DNA from: Bacteroidales bacterium UBA4116
Lineage (GTDB): Bacteria; Bacteroidota; Bacteroidia; Bacteroidales; Tannerellaceae
Assembly: GCA_002381645.1 (NCBI GenBank)
Contig: DFXE01000012.1
Location: forward strand, 1-64,000
DNA: 64,000 bases
Direction of reading: 5' to 3'
This document shows positions 63,781-64,000 of this stretch, in pieces; the stretch's first letter is position 1; each line of letters starts with the position of its first letter. The notes beneath the pieces are model-generated. The model had not been told where the DNA came from, did not search any database, and worked only from the letters and a program-made list of their open reading frames with translations. The position numbers and the translations under genes are program-made.

Positions 63781-64000
63781 TTAATCTTTGAACAATACCT
63801 TCTCTTTTTTTAACTCATCCACTATAGAGTCTAATATGCCATTAATAAAGGTTCCGCTTTTGGGTGTACTGTAATATTTCGCGGTATCGATATATTCATT
63901 CAGGCTGACGCTTATAGGTATGGAAGGGAAAGTAATAATTTCGGCAATGGCTATCTGCATAATCATCAGGTCTATGATGGCAATGCGTTCGGTTTCCCAG
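63781..64000 (-). CDS. nusB: transcription antitermination factor NusB (C-terminal part)
   Basis: The gene runs off the right edge; about 73 codons of the C-terminus are present. The segment ERIAIIDLMIMQIAIAEI, then VSLNEYIDTAKYYSTPKSG and FINGILDSI, is the typical helical end of NusB, which binds boxA RNA with S10. It heads the nusB-yajC-ybbR-coaE cluster. Confidence 0.93.
   Translation of the reverse strand, partial: WETERIAIIDLMIMQIAIAEIITFPSIPISVSLNEYIDTAKYYSTPKSGTFINGILDSIVDELKKEKVLFKD

Noticed and set aside
1..64000. tRNA, rRNA or CRISPR loci
   Set aside because: No T-arm-like GGTTCGAATC, rRNA stretch or regularly spaced repeats with unique spacers of CRISPR length was seen. The 22-bp phased palindromes have 6-bp spacers and the tandem repeat near 52 has two copies only.

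Overview
The window looks like the chromosome of an AT-rich Bacteroidales bacterium, probably from the Parabacteroides/Dysgonomonas/Tannerella side of the order. The evidence is the gene content (SprA of the type IX secretion system, DUF3098 after ftsX, the nusB-yajC-ybbR-coaE order, LytS/LytTR regulators, a VapE/HU pair, many small lipoproteins) and promoters of the Bacteroidota type, TTTG about 20 bp before TAnnTTTG. No tRNA, rRNA, CRISPR array or recognisable transposase gene was seen. Layout: 1-417 is a repeat-containing AT-rich leader. 418-5800 holds a histidine kinase and the yceD-rpmF-fabH-era-der cluster. 5917-9897 (minus) is an accessory operon with two paralogous lipoproteins, a 33-codon lipoprotein relic, a radical SAM/SPASM enzyme and a GH123-like glycosidase. 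10046-14659 carries small envelope proteins, a CobC-like phosphatase and a CoA-transferase. 14660-18135 has miaB behind a structured leader, a candidate small RNA, and mlaEF. 18138-30888 (minus, visibly GC-richer than its surroundings) is sprA-ruvA-trkH-trkA-dxs. 30976-33294 is a compact module of divergent vapE and HU-like genes around an array of four palindromes spaced exactly 22 bp apart, bounded by 58-bp imperfect inverted repeats. 33403-40793 encodes a LytS/LytTR pair, a TonB-dependent-receptor-like barrel, a META-domain lipoprotein and a secreted serine protease. 41154-47478 covers lipid, glycan and tRNA-modification genes, an acyl-CoA ligase and NADH dehydrogenase II. 47709-53337 is ftsX-DUF3098-uppP-truB-queA-folK, then metK behind a SAM-II-like riboswitch. 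53507-64000 holds an AraC regulator, a clostripain-like lipoprotein, sucCD, a GNAT/uracil-DNA-glycosylase fusion, nhaD, murK-murQ and coaE-ybbR-yajC-nusB. How the parts fit: most of the window is core physiology. The genome appears T9SS-capable (sprA), and the protease at 38658-40793 carries a C-terminal domain that fits a T9SS cargo. Envelope turnover is represented by uppP, murK/murQ, the M15-like protein, the LpxL-like acyltransferase and mlaEF. Two accessory islands deserve most attention: the radical SAM/lipoprotein operon (5917-9897), whose product is unknown, and the VapE/HU module (30976-33294), whose ends and centre share a TTCAC/GTGAA core and which looks like an undescribed small mobile or self-regulated unit.
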